Shown: positions 8,998 through 17,509, numbered from the stretch's first letter. The stretch: 64,000 bases of DNA from CBDATB01 sp965199745 (GCA_965199745.1 CBDATB010000013.1:248001-312000); one strand, 5' to 3'. Program-made: numbers and translations. Notes: a model not told the origin generated them from the sequence alone.

Positions 8998-10707
8998 ATG
9001 GACGCAGGAAAAAGAACTATAAACGACATTTTTAATGGAAACCGAGTATTAGAAATTCCATTTTTTCAAAGAGCCTACGTTTGGGGCGAAAACCAATGGG
9101 AAAGACTTTTGGAGGATATGGAATTGGTTTCTGCTTCAAACAAACCATATTTTTTAGGTTCAGTAATTCTTAAACAGCAACAGACAAATACTTCAAACGG
9201 AGTTGGCGATATGCGAACTTTAATTGATGGACAGCAGAGATTAACAACATTAAATATCTTCTTTAAAATTCTTTGCCTAAAAACAGGCAAAAATTCTTCA
9301 TTTGAAAGACGTTTCAAACTTGAAAACGAAGAACTGGCATTGTGGCACAACCACAACGATATTGATTCTTTTCAAAAAGTTCTAAACCTCAACGAATTGG
9401 AAGAAATTGACGGAACGGATAATATTCTTCAAGCCTATAATTTTTTCAAAAAGAATATCAATCCTGAAAAATTAGACCGACAAACGATTTTAAACAACAT
9501 AATGTTTGTTGGTATTGATTTAGGCGTTGAAGAAGAAGAACAGCAAATTTTTGATACCATAAATTCGCTTGGTGTTCGATTAACAACTGCCGAACTGCTA
9601 AAAAATTACTTCTTTAACAGAAATGACTTGACCGAATATGAAACATATTGGAAAAGCGTCTTTGAAAAAGACGATGAAACAAAAAACTATTGGGGCAGAG
9701 AAATAGCAGGTCGATTAAGAAGAACATTTATTGATTTATTTTTCTACTCTTATCTACAGATAAAAATACCGCAACCAGAATTAAAGGTTAAAACAGAAGA
9801 TAAAACAGAGTTTTCAAAAGTCGAAATACTTTTTGAGTCATACAAAAAGCTAATCAAGGAATACAATCTTGACAAAAAAGAACTTTTAGTCGAAATCAAA
9901 CAATATGCAAACCTATTTAAGGACAATTTCGATTACGATACAATTTGGCAAGAATTAACTTCTGATTTTGGAATTGAGCGAATAAATGCAATCATTTTTG
10001 GTTTAGAAACTTCAACTCTAATTCCTTATGTTTTATTTGTACTTAAAAATGTTACGGACGAAAATCAACGAAGTGAATTGTTCGAGTTTATTGAAAGTTA
10101 TGTAATGCGTAGAATGGTAGTTAAAGCAACGACAAAAAACTACAACCAATTATTTACTGATAGACTAATTTCAAACAAAATCCTTTCAAAACAACAGTTT
10201 CAAGAGTATTTAAACAATAGAAATGATAAAGTAAACTACTTGCCAAACAATACAGAATTAAAGGATGGTTTTGACAACTCGATATTGATTAACAAACAAT
10301 CGGCAGGAGTTATTTACTTACTTGAATCTAAAATTAGAAACAGAAGTAAACAAGCTACGCAATTTTTAGGAATTAGTAGCTACAGTTTAGAGCATTTAAT
10401 GCCAAAAAAGTGGGAAAACAAATGGGCAAACGTTGCAGGAAAGAAAGCTAAAGATCTTAGAAATTTAAAATTAAAGACTTTAGGGAATTTGGCGATTATC
10501 ACACAATCGTTAAATGCGTCCATTAGAGATTCTAATTGGCCAACTAAAAAAAATGGTGGCAGAAAAAAGCAAGGATTAAGACATTATTCGGGTGGAATTG
10601 AAACCCTTGCACCATATCTTGACCTTCAAGAATGGAACGAAGATGAAATGCAAAAACGTGCTGACTTTATGTTTGAGAGTGCAAAGAAAATTTGGAAAGC
10701 GGAATGA
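8998..10707 (+). CDS. DUF262/DUF1524 protein (GmrSD-like nuclease)
   Basis: A 569-residue single-chain protein. The N-terminal DUF262 part has IPFFQRAYVWGENQW and the ParB/Srx-like LIDGQQRLTTLNI motif near residues 77-89. The C-terminal DUF1524 part has an HNH-like core, SLEHLMPKKWENKW and LGNLAIITQSLNASI. This architecture is that of GmrS and GmrD, type IV restriction proteins that use a nucleotide to cut modified DNA. An anti-phage role is likely by family, not shown here. It is the only gene between sites A and B, and appears intact. Confidence 0.85.
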   Translation: MDAGKRTINDIFNGNRVLEIPFFQRAYVWGENQWERLLEDMELVSASNKPYFLGSVILKQQQTNTSNGVGDMRTLIDGQQRLTTLNIFFKILCLKTGKNSSFERRFKLENEELALWHNHNDIDSFQKVLNLNELEEIDGTDNILQAYNFFKKNINPEKLDRQTILNNIMFVGIDLGVEEEEQQIFDTINSLGVRLTTAELLKNYFFNRNDLTEYETYWKSVFEKDDETKNYWGREIAGRLRRTFIDLFFYSYLQIKIPQPELKVKTEDKTEFSKVEILFESYKKLIKEYNLDKKELLVEIKQYANLFKDNFDYDTIWQELTSDFGIERINAIIFGLETSTLIPYVLFVLKNVTDENQRSELFEFIESYVMRRMVVKATTKNYNQLFTDRLISNKILSKQQFQEYLNNRNDKVNYLPNNTELKDGFDNSILINKQSAGVIYLLESKIRNRSKQATQFLGISSYSLEHLMPKKWENKWANVAGKKAKDLRNLKLKTLGNLAIITQSLNASIRDSNWPTKKNGGRKKQGLRHYSGGIETLAPYLDLQEWNEDEMQKRADFMFESAKKIWKAE

Positions 10708-10728
10708 GTTGAAGCAGGAACTGCCAGT

Positions 10729-10864
10729 GCCTAACAAGTTGTATAAGTAATAGCAGTTTAGGTGTTAAAACAAAAAGATAAACATAAAACAAAGGTCAGT
10801 GCAAAACCGAAAAATTTGTGAGTAGAAATCTGCTACTACTCATACACGAAGACCGTCGTTGCCC
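10729..10864 (+). repeat. attC-like site B (long type)
   Basis: Left core GCCTAAC (10729-10735), arm GTATAAGTAATAGCAG (10741-10756), large loop, arm CTGCTACTACTCATAC (10830-10845), right core GTTGCCC (10858-10864). The arms pair at 14 of 16 positions. The direct repeat copy 2 starts at this core. Confidence 0.75.
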
Positions 10865-11200
10865 TTTCAATAGATGAAAGAAAGCAAATAAGAGTAATGT
10901 AGTAGGCTGTTTGATTGCTGATGATAACAGATAATTTTTCGTAAAAACATAAGTCCTCACACATTCATTACGTCACAGCTTTGCAACACATTTATTAGAA
11001 CAAGGAATAATTTTAAGACATATTCAAATATTGTTAGGACATAATAGTTCGAGGAGCACAGAAATATATACTTGAGTTTCGAGTCGAGAGATTGAAAAAA
11101 TAAGAAACTCACTGGAAGATTTTTATTGTAAGGATAACGCTACGATATATTTCGGAAAATGAAGTATTCAACTACTCAAGGCAGAGTATAATAAAAATAA
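10858..11200 (+). repeat. 343-bp direct repeat, copy 2
   Basis: Second copy of 7338-7680, starting at the GTTGCC core of site B. Substitutions are few (for example at 10864, 10893 and 11181) and there are no indels, so the duplication or exchange is recent relative to the decay of the gene it carries. Confidence 0.9.
10953..11162 (+). pseudogene. Tyrosine recombinase 3' fragment, copy 2
   Basis: Same content and same internal stop as copy 1: HSLRHSFATHLLEQG, LLGHNSSRSTEIYT, stop, then VSSREIEKIRN. It has no start region and cannot be functional. Confidence 0.85.
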
Positions 11201-11280
11201 ACATCACAAAGGTGAATATATACAAACCGTTGTACTCAAGCTAAGAAAACGCATTCTATCATATTTGTTGAAAACAAAAA

Positions 11281-11337
11281 TGGACATATTTTGTCCAATT
11301 GTAAAAATTAACATATCTTTGGTCAAAATTTGTCCAA
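11281..11337 (+). promoter_or_regulatory. Promoter with overlapping operators for the HTH regulator
   Basis: A Bacteroidota-type promoter: TTTG at 11290-11293 and TAtcTTTG at 11314-11321, 20 bases apart. Two inverted repeats overlap it: TGGACA-N5-TGTCCA at 11281-11297 and TTGGtCA-N5-TGtCCAA at 11319-11337. They share the half-site TGTCCA and cover both promoter boxes, a layout expected for autorepression by the HTH protein just downstream. Confidence 0.6.
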
Positions 11338-11338
11338 A

Positions 11339-11656
11339 ATGACGACAACCATAAACCATACGACTTTTGGGTCACGAATCAGGACTTTGAGAGAAAAAGC
11401 AGGTTTGACATTAAAAGACGTTTCAGTTGCCGTTGAAATAGATATCTCATTACTGGCTAAAATTGAGCGGTCTGAAAGAACTCCAACACGGCAACAAATT
11501 ACAGACGTATCTGAATTCTTCAAAGTAAGTGAATCCGATTTATTAGCCGAATACCTAAGTGATTTAATAGCCTACAAAATCATAAACGAAGATGTAGATA
11601 CAAGTGTATTGAAAGTGGCAGAAGAAAAAGTAGAATATTTAAAAACAATCCAGTAA
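11339..11656 (+). CDS. XRE-family HTH regulator, controller-like
   Basis: A 105-residue protein with a helix-turn-helix domain at residues about 5-62 (FGSRIRTLREKAGLTLKDVSVAVEIDISLLAKIERSERTPT, quoted in parts of the family pattern) and a short helical tail ending EEKVEYLKTIQ. The ATG at 11339 is preferred over an upstream TTG at 11330 because operator half-sites run up to it. The methyltransferase ATG follows the stop codon directly. In restriction-modification operons such proteins delay endonuclease expression; that role is inferred from position. Confidence 0.8.
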   Translation: MTTTINHTTFGSRIRTLREKAGLTLKDVSVAVEIDISLLAKIERSERTPTRQQITDVSEFFKVSESDLLAEYLSDLIAYKIINEDVDTSVLKVAEEKVEYLKTIQ

Positions 11657-11800
11657 ATGAATAAAACCGTAGAAATATTTCAAAGTGAAAGAGAAGCACT
11701 TTTAGAGCGTTATTCAGATCGATTGGAAACGGCATACAATCTTAATCGAAAGCTTGTGAGTTTTCAGGATAACAAGGATAAACCGGTTTATCGATGGTTA

Positions 11801-12060
11801 TAGAGTTATACATATTGCAAAAAATACTTCTTATAGTAACGTTGTAGATTTAGTATTAGAACAAAATATAGTTAAGTGATGCAAGCAGAAGATATTGTAC
11901 TTTTTGATAATTTATATGAGGATTTTAGAAGTGTGCGAGAAGAGTATATAAATTTTTTGGAAAAAGAAGATAAAAAGAATCAGAAAAAGCTAAAAGAAAA
12001 GTATAAAAATAATAGTTGGATATTAAAAAAATTTTATGATTTAGATAAATTATATAAATA
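11801..12060 (+). other. About 260-bp insertion inside the methyltransferase gene
   Basis: This segment separates the DKPVYRW and KYKEGFS parts of the methyltransferase. It holds the end of one reading frame (VIHIAKNTSYSNVV, stop at about 11875-11877) and a second overlapping small ORF. No inverted ends, target duplication or attC-like hairpin were seen, so its mechanism of entry is unknown. Confidence 0.6.
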
Positions 12061-12061
12061 A
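11879..12061 (+). CDS. Small charged protein carried by the insertion, unknown
   Basis: A 60-residue product, very rich in Lys, Glu and Tyr, with a probable coiled-coil stretch (FLEKEDKKNQKKLKEKYKNN). Its ATG overlaps the stop of the preceding partial frame (TGATG), which suggests translational coupling in the donor context. A GTG three bases earlier is an alternative start. No family recognised; it may be a fragment. Confidence 0.35.
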   Translation: MQAEDIVLFDNLYEDFRSVREEYINFLEKEDKKNQKKLKEKYKNNSWILKKFYDLDKLYK

Positions 12062-13324
12062 GTATAAAGAAGGTTTTTCGGCAAACTTAGTAAAGTACTT
12101 TCTTAAAGAGTATACAACCAAAATCGGAAAACTATTTGATCCCTTTGCAGGTACGGTTACAACTCTATTTGCCTGGCAGGAATTGGGATGGGAATCACAC
12201 GGAGTAGAACTGTTACCTGTTGGAGTGTTTGCAATGCAAACCAGACAAGCATTGAATGAACTTAATCACAAGAAATTTCTAAGCCTTGTTAATAATCTTT
12301 GGTCAGAGTTAGACAAGATCGAAAAACCCAAATGCCACATTCAGCATATTAGAATTACCAAAGATGCATTTTCAGATGAAACAGAAAACGAGATAAATAG
12401 GTTTTTGAGCTATTGCTCTCAAATTAATGATAAACCTATCCAAACTGTCCTACGGTTTGCAGCTTTTTCTATTTTGGAAGAAATAAGTTTCACAAGAAAG
12501 GACGGTCAATATCTGAGATGGGACTACCGTACAAAAAGAGCATTGTCGGGCAAACCATTCAACAAGGGCAAAATATTTTCATTTAGGGAAGCCCTGAATA
12601 AAAAGCTCGAATTCATTAAACAAGATATTTCACCAGTCCAGACAAAAACATTATTTGACCACCTTGAACAAACTATTTCAATAAAACCTCCAGTATCAAT
12701 CCGAGAAGGTTCGTGTTTGGAAATTCTTCCTACTTATCAAAACAACTTCTTTGACTTCACTATTACTTCTCCGCCTTATTGTAATCGCTACGATTATACA
12801 AGGACTTATGCCTTAGAACTTGTTTTTCTGGGATATGACAATGAACAAGTAAGTAATCTGAGACAAACAATGCTTTCGTGCACCGTAGAAAACAAGGAAA
12901 AAATAGATTATCTGCAAAACCTATACAAACAAAACGATCAAGAAGATGCATACAAAAAAGTTGTAGAAGTATATCAAGGTTCTAAGGCTATGAACGAAGT
13001 CAATGAAATCCTAGATTCCTTAAATCAATTAGGAAAGTTGAACAATAAGAACATGGCCAGAATGGTAAAAAATTACTTCTTAGAAATGTGCTTCGTAATA
13101 TATGAGATGTCACGAATTACAAAAAGCAAAGGGCATTGTGTAATGGTCAACGATAATGTTCGATATGCTGGAGAAGAAATACCTGTAGATTTAATTCTTT
13201 CCGAATTTGCTGAAAATTTCGAATTTCAAATTGAAAAAATATTTGTACTACCCAAAGGGAAAGGAAATAGCAGTCAGCAAATGGGAAGTTTTGGGCGAAC
13301 GGAAATCAGGAAATGCGTTTACTT

Positions 13325-14294
13325 ATGGCAAAAAAGATAACTTCAAATAGATGGATAAAGAAAGCCAGTGATCTTGTTACACCACGTGAAGAAACCCGTG
13401 CCGGATTCATTGCAATGGCATTAGAAAAAAATTACATTGCAGTCCCTTACGTTGAAAAAGCCAAAGCACTAAAATCACTTGCCAGGAAAGTTAAGAAGCC
13501 GATAGACCTTTTAAAAATAACTGACCTGAGAACAGGACTTTTGACGGCTTCCGGTCTTTCAGAAAAGGCATTAAACTATCTGAATGAAAAAGATGAAACT
13601 CTTGCCATAAAAGGATTAATTGAAGAATTCTTAGAACCAGCCGGTAAAAGCTTCATTGATGAATTAGTATATCGTTATTTGCTTACAAAAGGGGATACGC
13701 TGGGTGGAAAAGCAAGAAATCTGGCTGGTGTTCTCGGAGAGAGAAAATTCTTGCTTTCGTTAATCTCAGTTTTAAATGTTGCAGGTATTCCATATCAGTG
13801 GCTTGACAGAGAAAGTAATTCTTGGCTCGAAAAACCAGACAACTCAGAAGGAATCGAAAAACGAATAAAAGCATTGCATTGGAAGAAGGAGAATTCCAAA
13901 AGGACTATTGGTTCTGAACCGAAACATACCATTGGTTAAGAAAAATGTCGATTTGAACTTGCTTGATGGTACTCCGGTTGACTTAAAAGGCGGAAAAAAA
14001 TCCATAATTCACAATCCTAAAAAATACATTGCTATTGGAGAATTGAAACGCGGTATAGATCCGGCTGGTGCCGATGAACATTGGAAGACAGCAAACACAG
14101 CTCTAAATAGGATAAGAACAGGTTTTAAGAAAGTGAAACTCAACCCAGACACATTCTTTATTGGAGCCGCTATTGAAAATAGCATGGCTGACGAAATTTT
14201 CAAACAACTTCAGTCGGGACAGATGAAAAATGCAGCGAACCTTACCAACGATGACCAATTAACTGAAATATGCAGATGGTTGACCAGTATATAA
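13325..14294 (+). pseudogene. AvaI/BsoBI-family type II restriction endonuclease, frameshifted
   Basis: Two frames together give a near full-length AvaI/BsoBI-type enzyme (family recognises CYCGRG). The first frame (to 13939) has the RAGFIAMALEKN, LTASGLSEKA, FLEPAGKSFIDELVYRYLL and GDTLGGKARNLAGVL blocks. The second (from about 13900 to 14294) has VPLVKKNVD-like IPLVKKNVDLNL, GELKRGIDPAGADEHWKTAN and FIGAAIENSMADEIF. The catalytic Asp (KNVD) and ExK (GELK) lie after the frameshift at about 13870-13915, so the first frame alone is dead. The start at 13325 (MAKKITS) overlaps the methyltransferase end by 16 bp. Confidence 0.85.
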
Positions 14295-14313
14295 AAAGTG
14301 AAAAGAGAGCCTG

Positions 14314-14378
14314 CGTACAACAAAAGATATAAGTAATAGGCTCGTGCCTCGCCTACTGGTCATATTTTTAGGTTCAAG
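14314..14378 (+). repeat. attC-like site C (long-arm type, right core lost)
   Basis: Left core GCGTACAAC, arm GATATAAGTAATAGGC (14326-14341), arm GCCTACTGGTCATAT (14351-14365). The arms match sites D and E, but no GTTRRRY core follows; only GTTCAAG at 14372. Probably inactivated. Confidence 0.55.
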
Positions 14379-14421
14379 ATAATTTAAGATACGATATTTT
14401 ATTGTAACTTACTGATTATCC

Positions 14422-14722
14422 ATGAAGAATAAGTATGTTTATCGTTCCCGAATTTCGGAGAAGAAATTCAGAGAAATTTTAAAGCTATTTTGCTTGGATA
14501 TACAGGCTACTAAGGTCAGTGATTTAAGTGGCATAAGCAGAATGACTATCAACAAACTGATTTGATGCTATTCGCCAAAGAATTAGTGAACATTGTGAAA
14601 CAAGTAGTCTCCTTTCTTCAGGAGAGATAGCGTTGGATGAGAGTTATTTTGGAGCAAGAAGAGTGAGAGGGAAAAGAGGTAGAGGTGCTAGTGGTAAGAT
14701 TCCAGTATTTAGAATGCTAAAA
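14422..14722 (+). pseudogene. IS1595-family transposase remnant
   Basis: Frame 1 reads MKNKYVYRSRISEKKFREIL and ends at a TGA after MTINKLI. A second frame continues directly with DAIRQRISEHCE, then GEIALDESYFGARRVRGKRG and GKIPVFRML. The DESYFG block is the start of the ISXO2-like DDE domain of IS1595 elements. One frameshift and loss of the 3' half make it dead. No terminal inverted repeats were identified. Confidence 0.78.
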
Positions 14723-14745
14723 TTTGCATATTTAATTTTACACAG

Positions 14746-15636
14746 ATGAAAAAGCAAGTTTTATTTACAGCGTTGATAAGCATAGCAACTCTCCATAGCA
14801 GTTTTGGTCAGCAATCCAAATCATCAGATTTTAAAAAATTTCCTCTTAAAGGCGGATATAATTTAGGGGCGTTTTTTACCGAAGATAAAGAGACTAAATC
14901 AATCAAGTTGATTCAAGAAATAAATGCGAACCAAATATGTCACTCCAATATTCTGGAGTCTCAAGTCGCGCAGCCTTTGCCTTCTTATACAGTGGATAGA
15001 AAAACTGAAGTGCAAAAAGAATTTAGTCTGAACGGAAAATTTTCATTTTTGGATCTATCTGGTGATGCAAATATTGATGAATTGAAAGATGTTAAATTAA
15101 AATTAGAGAGCGGTCGTAAAGTCTATCTAAGTTCAGGTAGTTCTTCAGTTAGTAAATTATTTAGAGTTCTGAATAATAATCAACTTTCTGACATAAAGGT
15201 GGGTATTGAGAAAGGGTTTTATTTTGTAACAGAACTAGAGATATATGATAAAGCGTCTCTGGTTTTTGTGTGGAATAAGAAAGTAAATGCAGAAGTACAA
15301 GCTAAAATTAAAGCTGGTATTGTGGGTCAATTCTCTAGTGAAACATCTACAAAATTTATAGACAATGAAACTTTAGAAGTAACTTTTCCTAAAGGCTATA
15401 AATCAGGATACAAGGAAGTAGAAGTATCAAAACGTGATTTAAAATCGAGTATCAAAAGGAAGAAGAAAGGATACCGTATGTATTATAAGGATAATGATGG
15501 GGACGGATTCGGATTCGCAGAGCCAAGTACTGATGATTATACCAATAAACCTAAAAAAGATTATGTGGAAAATTGTGAAGATTGTTATGATAATGTTAAA
15601 AACGGTAATCTCGCCTATACAGGGCAAACTAAATAG
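14746..15636 (+). CDS. Exported protein with calcium-binding-like C-terminus, cut by a stop codon
   Basis: A 296-residue protein with a signal peptide (LFTALISIATLHSSFGQ). The long middle region is not recognised. The C-terminal segment, YKDNDGDGFG followed by paired Cys (NCEDCYDN), resembles thrombospondin type 3 or similar calcium-binding repeats. The frame ends at a TAG (15634-15636), but the same frame stays open for another 73 codons with protein-like content, so this is probably a nonsense mutant of a 370-residue protein. It follows the transposase remnant. Confidence 0.6.
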   Translation: MKKQVLFTALISIATLHSSFGQQSKSSDFKKFPLKGGYNLGAFFTEDKETKSIKLIQEINANQICHSNILESQVAQPLPSYTVDRKTEVQKEFSLNGKFSFLDLSGDANIDELKDVKLKLESGRKVYLSSGSSSVSKLFRVLNNNQLSDIKVGIEKGFYFVTELEIYDKASLVFVWNKKVNAEVQAKIKAGIVGQFSSETSTKFIDNETLEVTFPKGYKSGYKEVEVSKRDLKSSIKRKKKGYRMYYKDNDGDGFGFAEPSTDDYTNKPKKDYVENCEDCYDNVKNGNLAYTGQTK

Positions 15637-15858
15637 TTCAGTGTACATAGAGGTGATGGTAGTTTTGACTATAATTGTGATCGTATTCAAACACCAAGAT
15701 GGACAACCAGAGGTAAATGTGGCAGAGGAATTGCCGACCCGCAAGGTTGGTTAAAAGGCGTACCAGCACCTGGTAAAGAAGCAGATTGGCTTTATGATTG
15801 TGATAGAAAAATTGGAGGGGAAAAAGAAACTCAAAGAAGAACTCAACAAGGACATTAA
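15637..15858 (+). pseudogene. In-frame continuation beyond the TAG of the exported protein
   Basis: Read in the same frame as 14746-15636: FSVHRGDGSFDYNCDR, then GWLKGVPAPGKEADWLYDCD and a polar tail to TAA at 15856-15858. Cys-rich, Asp-rich content continues the upstream pattern, which supports a single ancestral gene. Confidence 0.6.
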
Positions 15859-15960
15859 AATCAAACCTAATATGTTTTCAAGCAGATTTCCGAAAAAAAA
15901 TAAATGATATTTTGGATAGGAATAGAGAAGATAGAGAGAATAAGAAGCAATAAAAAGTAC

Positions 15961-15968
15961 TATTTTTG
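15961..15968 (+). promoter_or_regulatory. Putative -7 box for the toxin-antitoxin pair
   Basis: TATTTTTG matches the Bacteroidota box TAnnTTTG and lies 22 bases before the antitoxin ATG. No good TTTG box was found at the usual upstream distance, so this is tentative. Confidence 0.35.
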
Positions 15969-15990
15969 TAAAATCATAAATACGTTAGTT

Positions 15991-16191
15991 ATGAAAGTAT
16001 TATTAGACATCAAAGACGAGAAAGTTCCTTTTGTAATGGAGGTGCTTGAAAATTTCAAGTTTGTAAAGGCAGAGTCTTTTACAGAAAAAGAAGAAATTAT
16101 AGAGGATATTAAAGGGGTTAAGGAAGTAAACCAAATAAGAGCAGGTAAACTTAAAGGTATTCCTATAGAAGAATTGTTACATGAATTATAG
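15991..16191 (+). CDS. Antitoxin-like small protein
   Basis: A 66-residue acidic protein (MKVLLDIKDEKVPFVMEVLE, later KGVKEVNQIRAGKLKGIP) in the layout of a type II antitoxin: a short N-terminal strand and helix, then a flexible toxin-binding tail. The frame is open from 15904, but the ATG at 15991 gives the compact form. It overlaps the downstream toxin gene by 11 bp. The exact family is not certain; the pairing is the main evidence. Confidence 0.7.
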   Translation: MKVLLDIKDEKVPFVMEVLENFKFVKAESFTEKEEIIEDIKGVKEVNQIRAGKLKGIPIEELLHEL

Positions 16192-16507
16192 CATAATTGC
16201 TACCCCAAGATTTAAAAGGCGAATTAAAAAACTTGCCAAAAAGTACACTTCTATTCAAAGTGATATTTCTGACCTTGCACAAAGTTTAAGGGCTACCCCT
16301 AAACAGGGTGTGGCTTTGGGTAATGATTGTTTCAAAATAAGGTTAGCCATAAAATCAAAAGGAGAGGAAAAGTTAAGTGGAGCAAGAGTAATCACTTATG
16401 TAAAAGGTAGTTGAGGAAACGATTTTTTTGCTTGCAGTTTATGATAAATCTGATATGGCAAACATGTCTGAAGACGAACTGAATAAACTACTGAAAGAAT
16501 TGAAATA
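16181..16507 (+). pseudogene. RelE/ParE-like toxin, frameshifted near its end
   Basis: The first 74 codons encode a RelE/ParE-fold toxin (FKRRIKKLAKKYTSIQSDI, GNDCFKIRLAIKSKG, GARVITYVK). At about 16401-16406, an AAAA run puts the frame onto a stop. With one A fewer it continues as VVEETIFLLAVYDKSDMANMSEDELNKLL to a TAA at 16505-16507, the expected C-terminus. The loss removes the last beta strand and tail residues, so toxicity is probably gone. As annotated without correction the ORF ends at 16414. A sequencing error in the A run is possible. Confidence 0.75.
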
Positions 16508-16514
16508 AAAACTA

Positions 16515-16580
16515 CTGGCAACAAAAGATATAAGTAATAGGCTCGTACCTCGCCTACTACTCATATCCAAACCGTTATCG
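16515..16580 (+). repeat. attC-like site D (long-arm type)
   Basis: Left core GGCAAC (16517-16522), arm GATATAAGTAATAGGC (16527-16542), loop, arm GCCTACTACTCATATC (16552-16567), right core GTTATCG (16574-16580) preceded by ACC. The arms pair at 14 of 16 positions; both mismatches are A opposite C. Confidence 0.8.
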
Positions 16581-16597
16581 GTAATAAAATTAAAACT

Positions 16598-17509
16598 ATG
16601 ATAAAAAGAATTTTAAGAGAATTAACCCCTCCCGTTTTTGTCAAAATCTTTAAAACTCTGAACAAAGTAATAAGAATTCAAATCGGAAAAGATATTCGTT
16701 ACAAAATCGGTAGATATGAAATTAATCTTCCTCCCCAACATACTCTGATGAGATATCAAAACCAGCATAAGCTGTATGATAGGTTTCTTCCTGTTTTAGC
16801 AAGATTTATAAAGAAGGGAGATGTAATTGTTGATGTAGGAGCTAATGTAGGTGACACAGCAGTAATGATGCTTAACGAAACAAAAGCTCGCATTATTTGT
16901 GTGGAACCCTCAGATATTTTTTTCAAATACCTGAAAGAAAATGTTAATAGTTTACCTGAAGAAGAACGGGATAAAATAATCTGCATAAAATCTTTAGTCG
17001 GTGAACAAGACACATCTGGGGAATTATTTCATTATGGAGGAACAGCAACAATAGAACAAAATAATCACAGTAATATTAAAATAGAAAGAGTAAAACTTGA
17101 TCATTTATTGAAGGGTGAATTGAGAATATCACTAATTAAGGTAGATACTGATGGATTTGACTTTGATGTAATAATGTCAGCAAGAAATATAATAGAAAAT
17201 GATAGGCCTATACTGTTTTGGGAAAATCAAATAAATACCAAGGAGCAGTATGATGGCTATGAGAAACTTTACGAATTTCTATCCGATATGAATTACAATC
17301 ATTTATATATTTTTGACAACTATGGAAATATAATGATTAAGAATGTTAGTTACGAAGTACTAAAAAATATTAATGACTATATATACAGTACTGATAATTA
17401 CGGAGGAACCAAAACTATTTGGTATACTGATGTACTTGCAGTTACCGAAGATAAGAATGAGCTAATTCAGGGTGTTATTAACACTTATGAATGCGAATGG
17501 GTGAAATAA
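16598..17509 (+). CDS. FkbM family SAM-dependent methyltransferase
   Basis: A 303-residue FkbM-type O-methyltransferase. The SAM-binding core is clear: VIVDVGANVGDTAVMML near residue 80, the acidic strand CVEPSD, and the KVDTDGFDFDVI segment typical of FkbM proteins near residue 185. Family members methylate sugars or other small molecules, often in surface polysaccharide clusters. It is the only gene between sites D and F, starting 18 bases after the site D core, so it has the form of a simple single-gene cassette. Confidence 0.88.
   Translation: MIKRILRELTPPVFVKIFKTLNKVIRIQIGKDIRYKIGRYEINLPPQHTLMRYQNQHKLYDRFLPVLARFIKKGDVIVDVGANVGDTAVMMLNETKARIICVEPSDIFFKYLKENVNSLPEEERDKIICIKSLVGEQDTSGELFHYGGTATIEQNNHSNIKIERVKLDHLLKGELRISLIKVDTDGFDFDVIMSARNIIENDRPILFWENQINTKEQYDGYEKLYEFLSDMNYNHLYIFDNYGNIMIKNVSYEVLKNINDYIYSTDNYGGTKTIWYTDVLAVTEDKNELIQGVINTYECEWVK

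Larger units (their letters stand above)
11657..13340 (+). pseudogene. DNA (N4-cytosine type) methyltransferase, interrupted
   Basis: The gene starts at 11657 (MNKTVEIFQSEREALLERY), reads 47 codons to DKPVYRW, then runs into foreign sequence and stops at 11801-11803. It resumes in another frame at about 12060 with KYKEGFSANLVKYF. Motif I (FDPFAGTVTTLF) follows at about 12138-12173, then a long recognition-like stretch and motif IV TSPPY at about 12766-12780. TSPPY fits N4-cytosine methylation. It overlaps the AvaI/BsoBI-type endonuclease gene at its 3' end. A 1158-bp open piece remains from the ATG at 12183, but it lacks motif I, so activity is unlikely. Confidence 0.8.

Noticed and set aside
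7338..11200. The repeats could be CRISPR-like or an insertion sequence pair.
   Set aside because: Only two long copies, no regular short repeats with spacers, no terminal inverted repeats and no full transposase. Content is a recombinase fragment.
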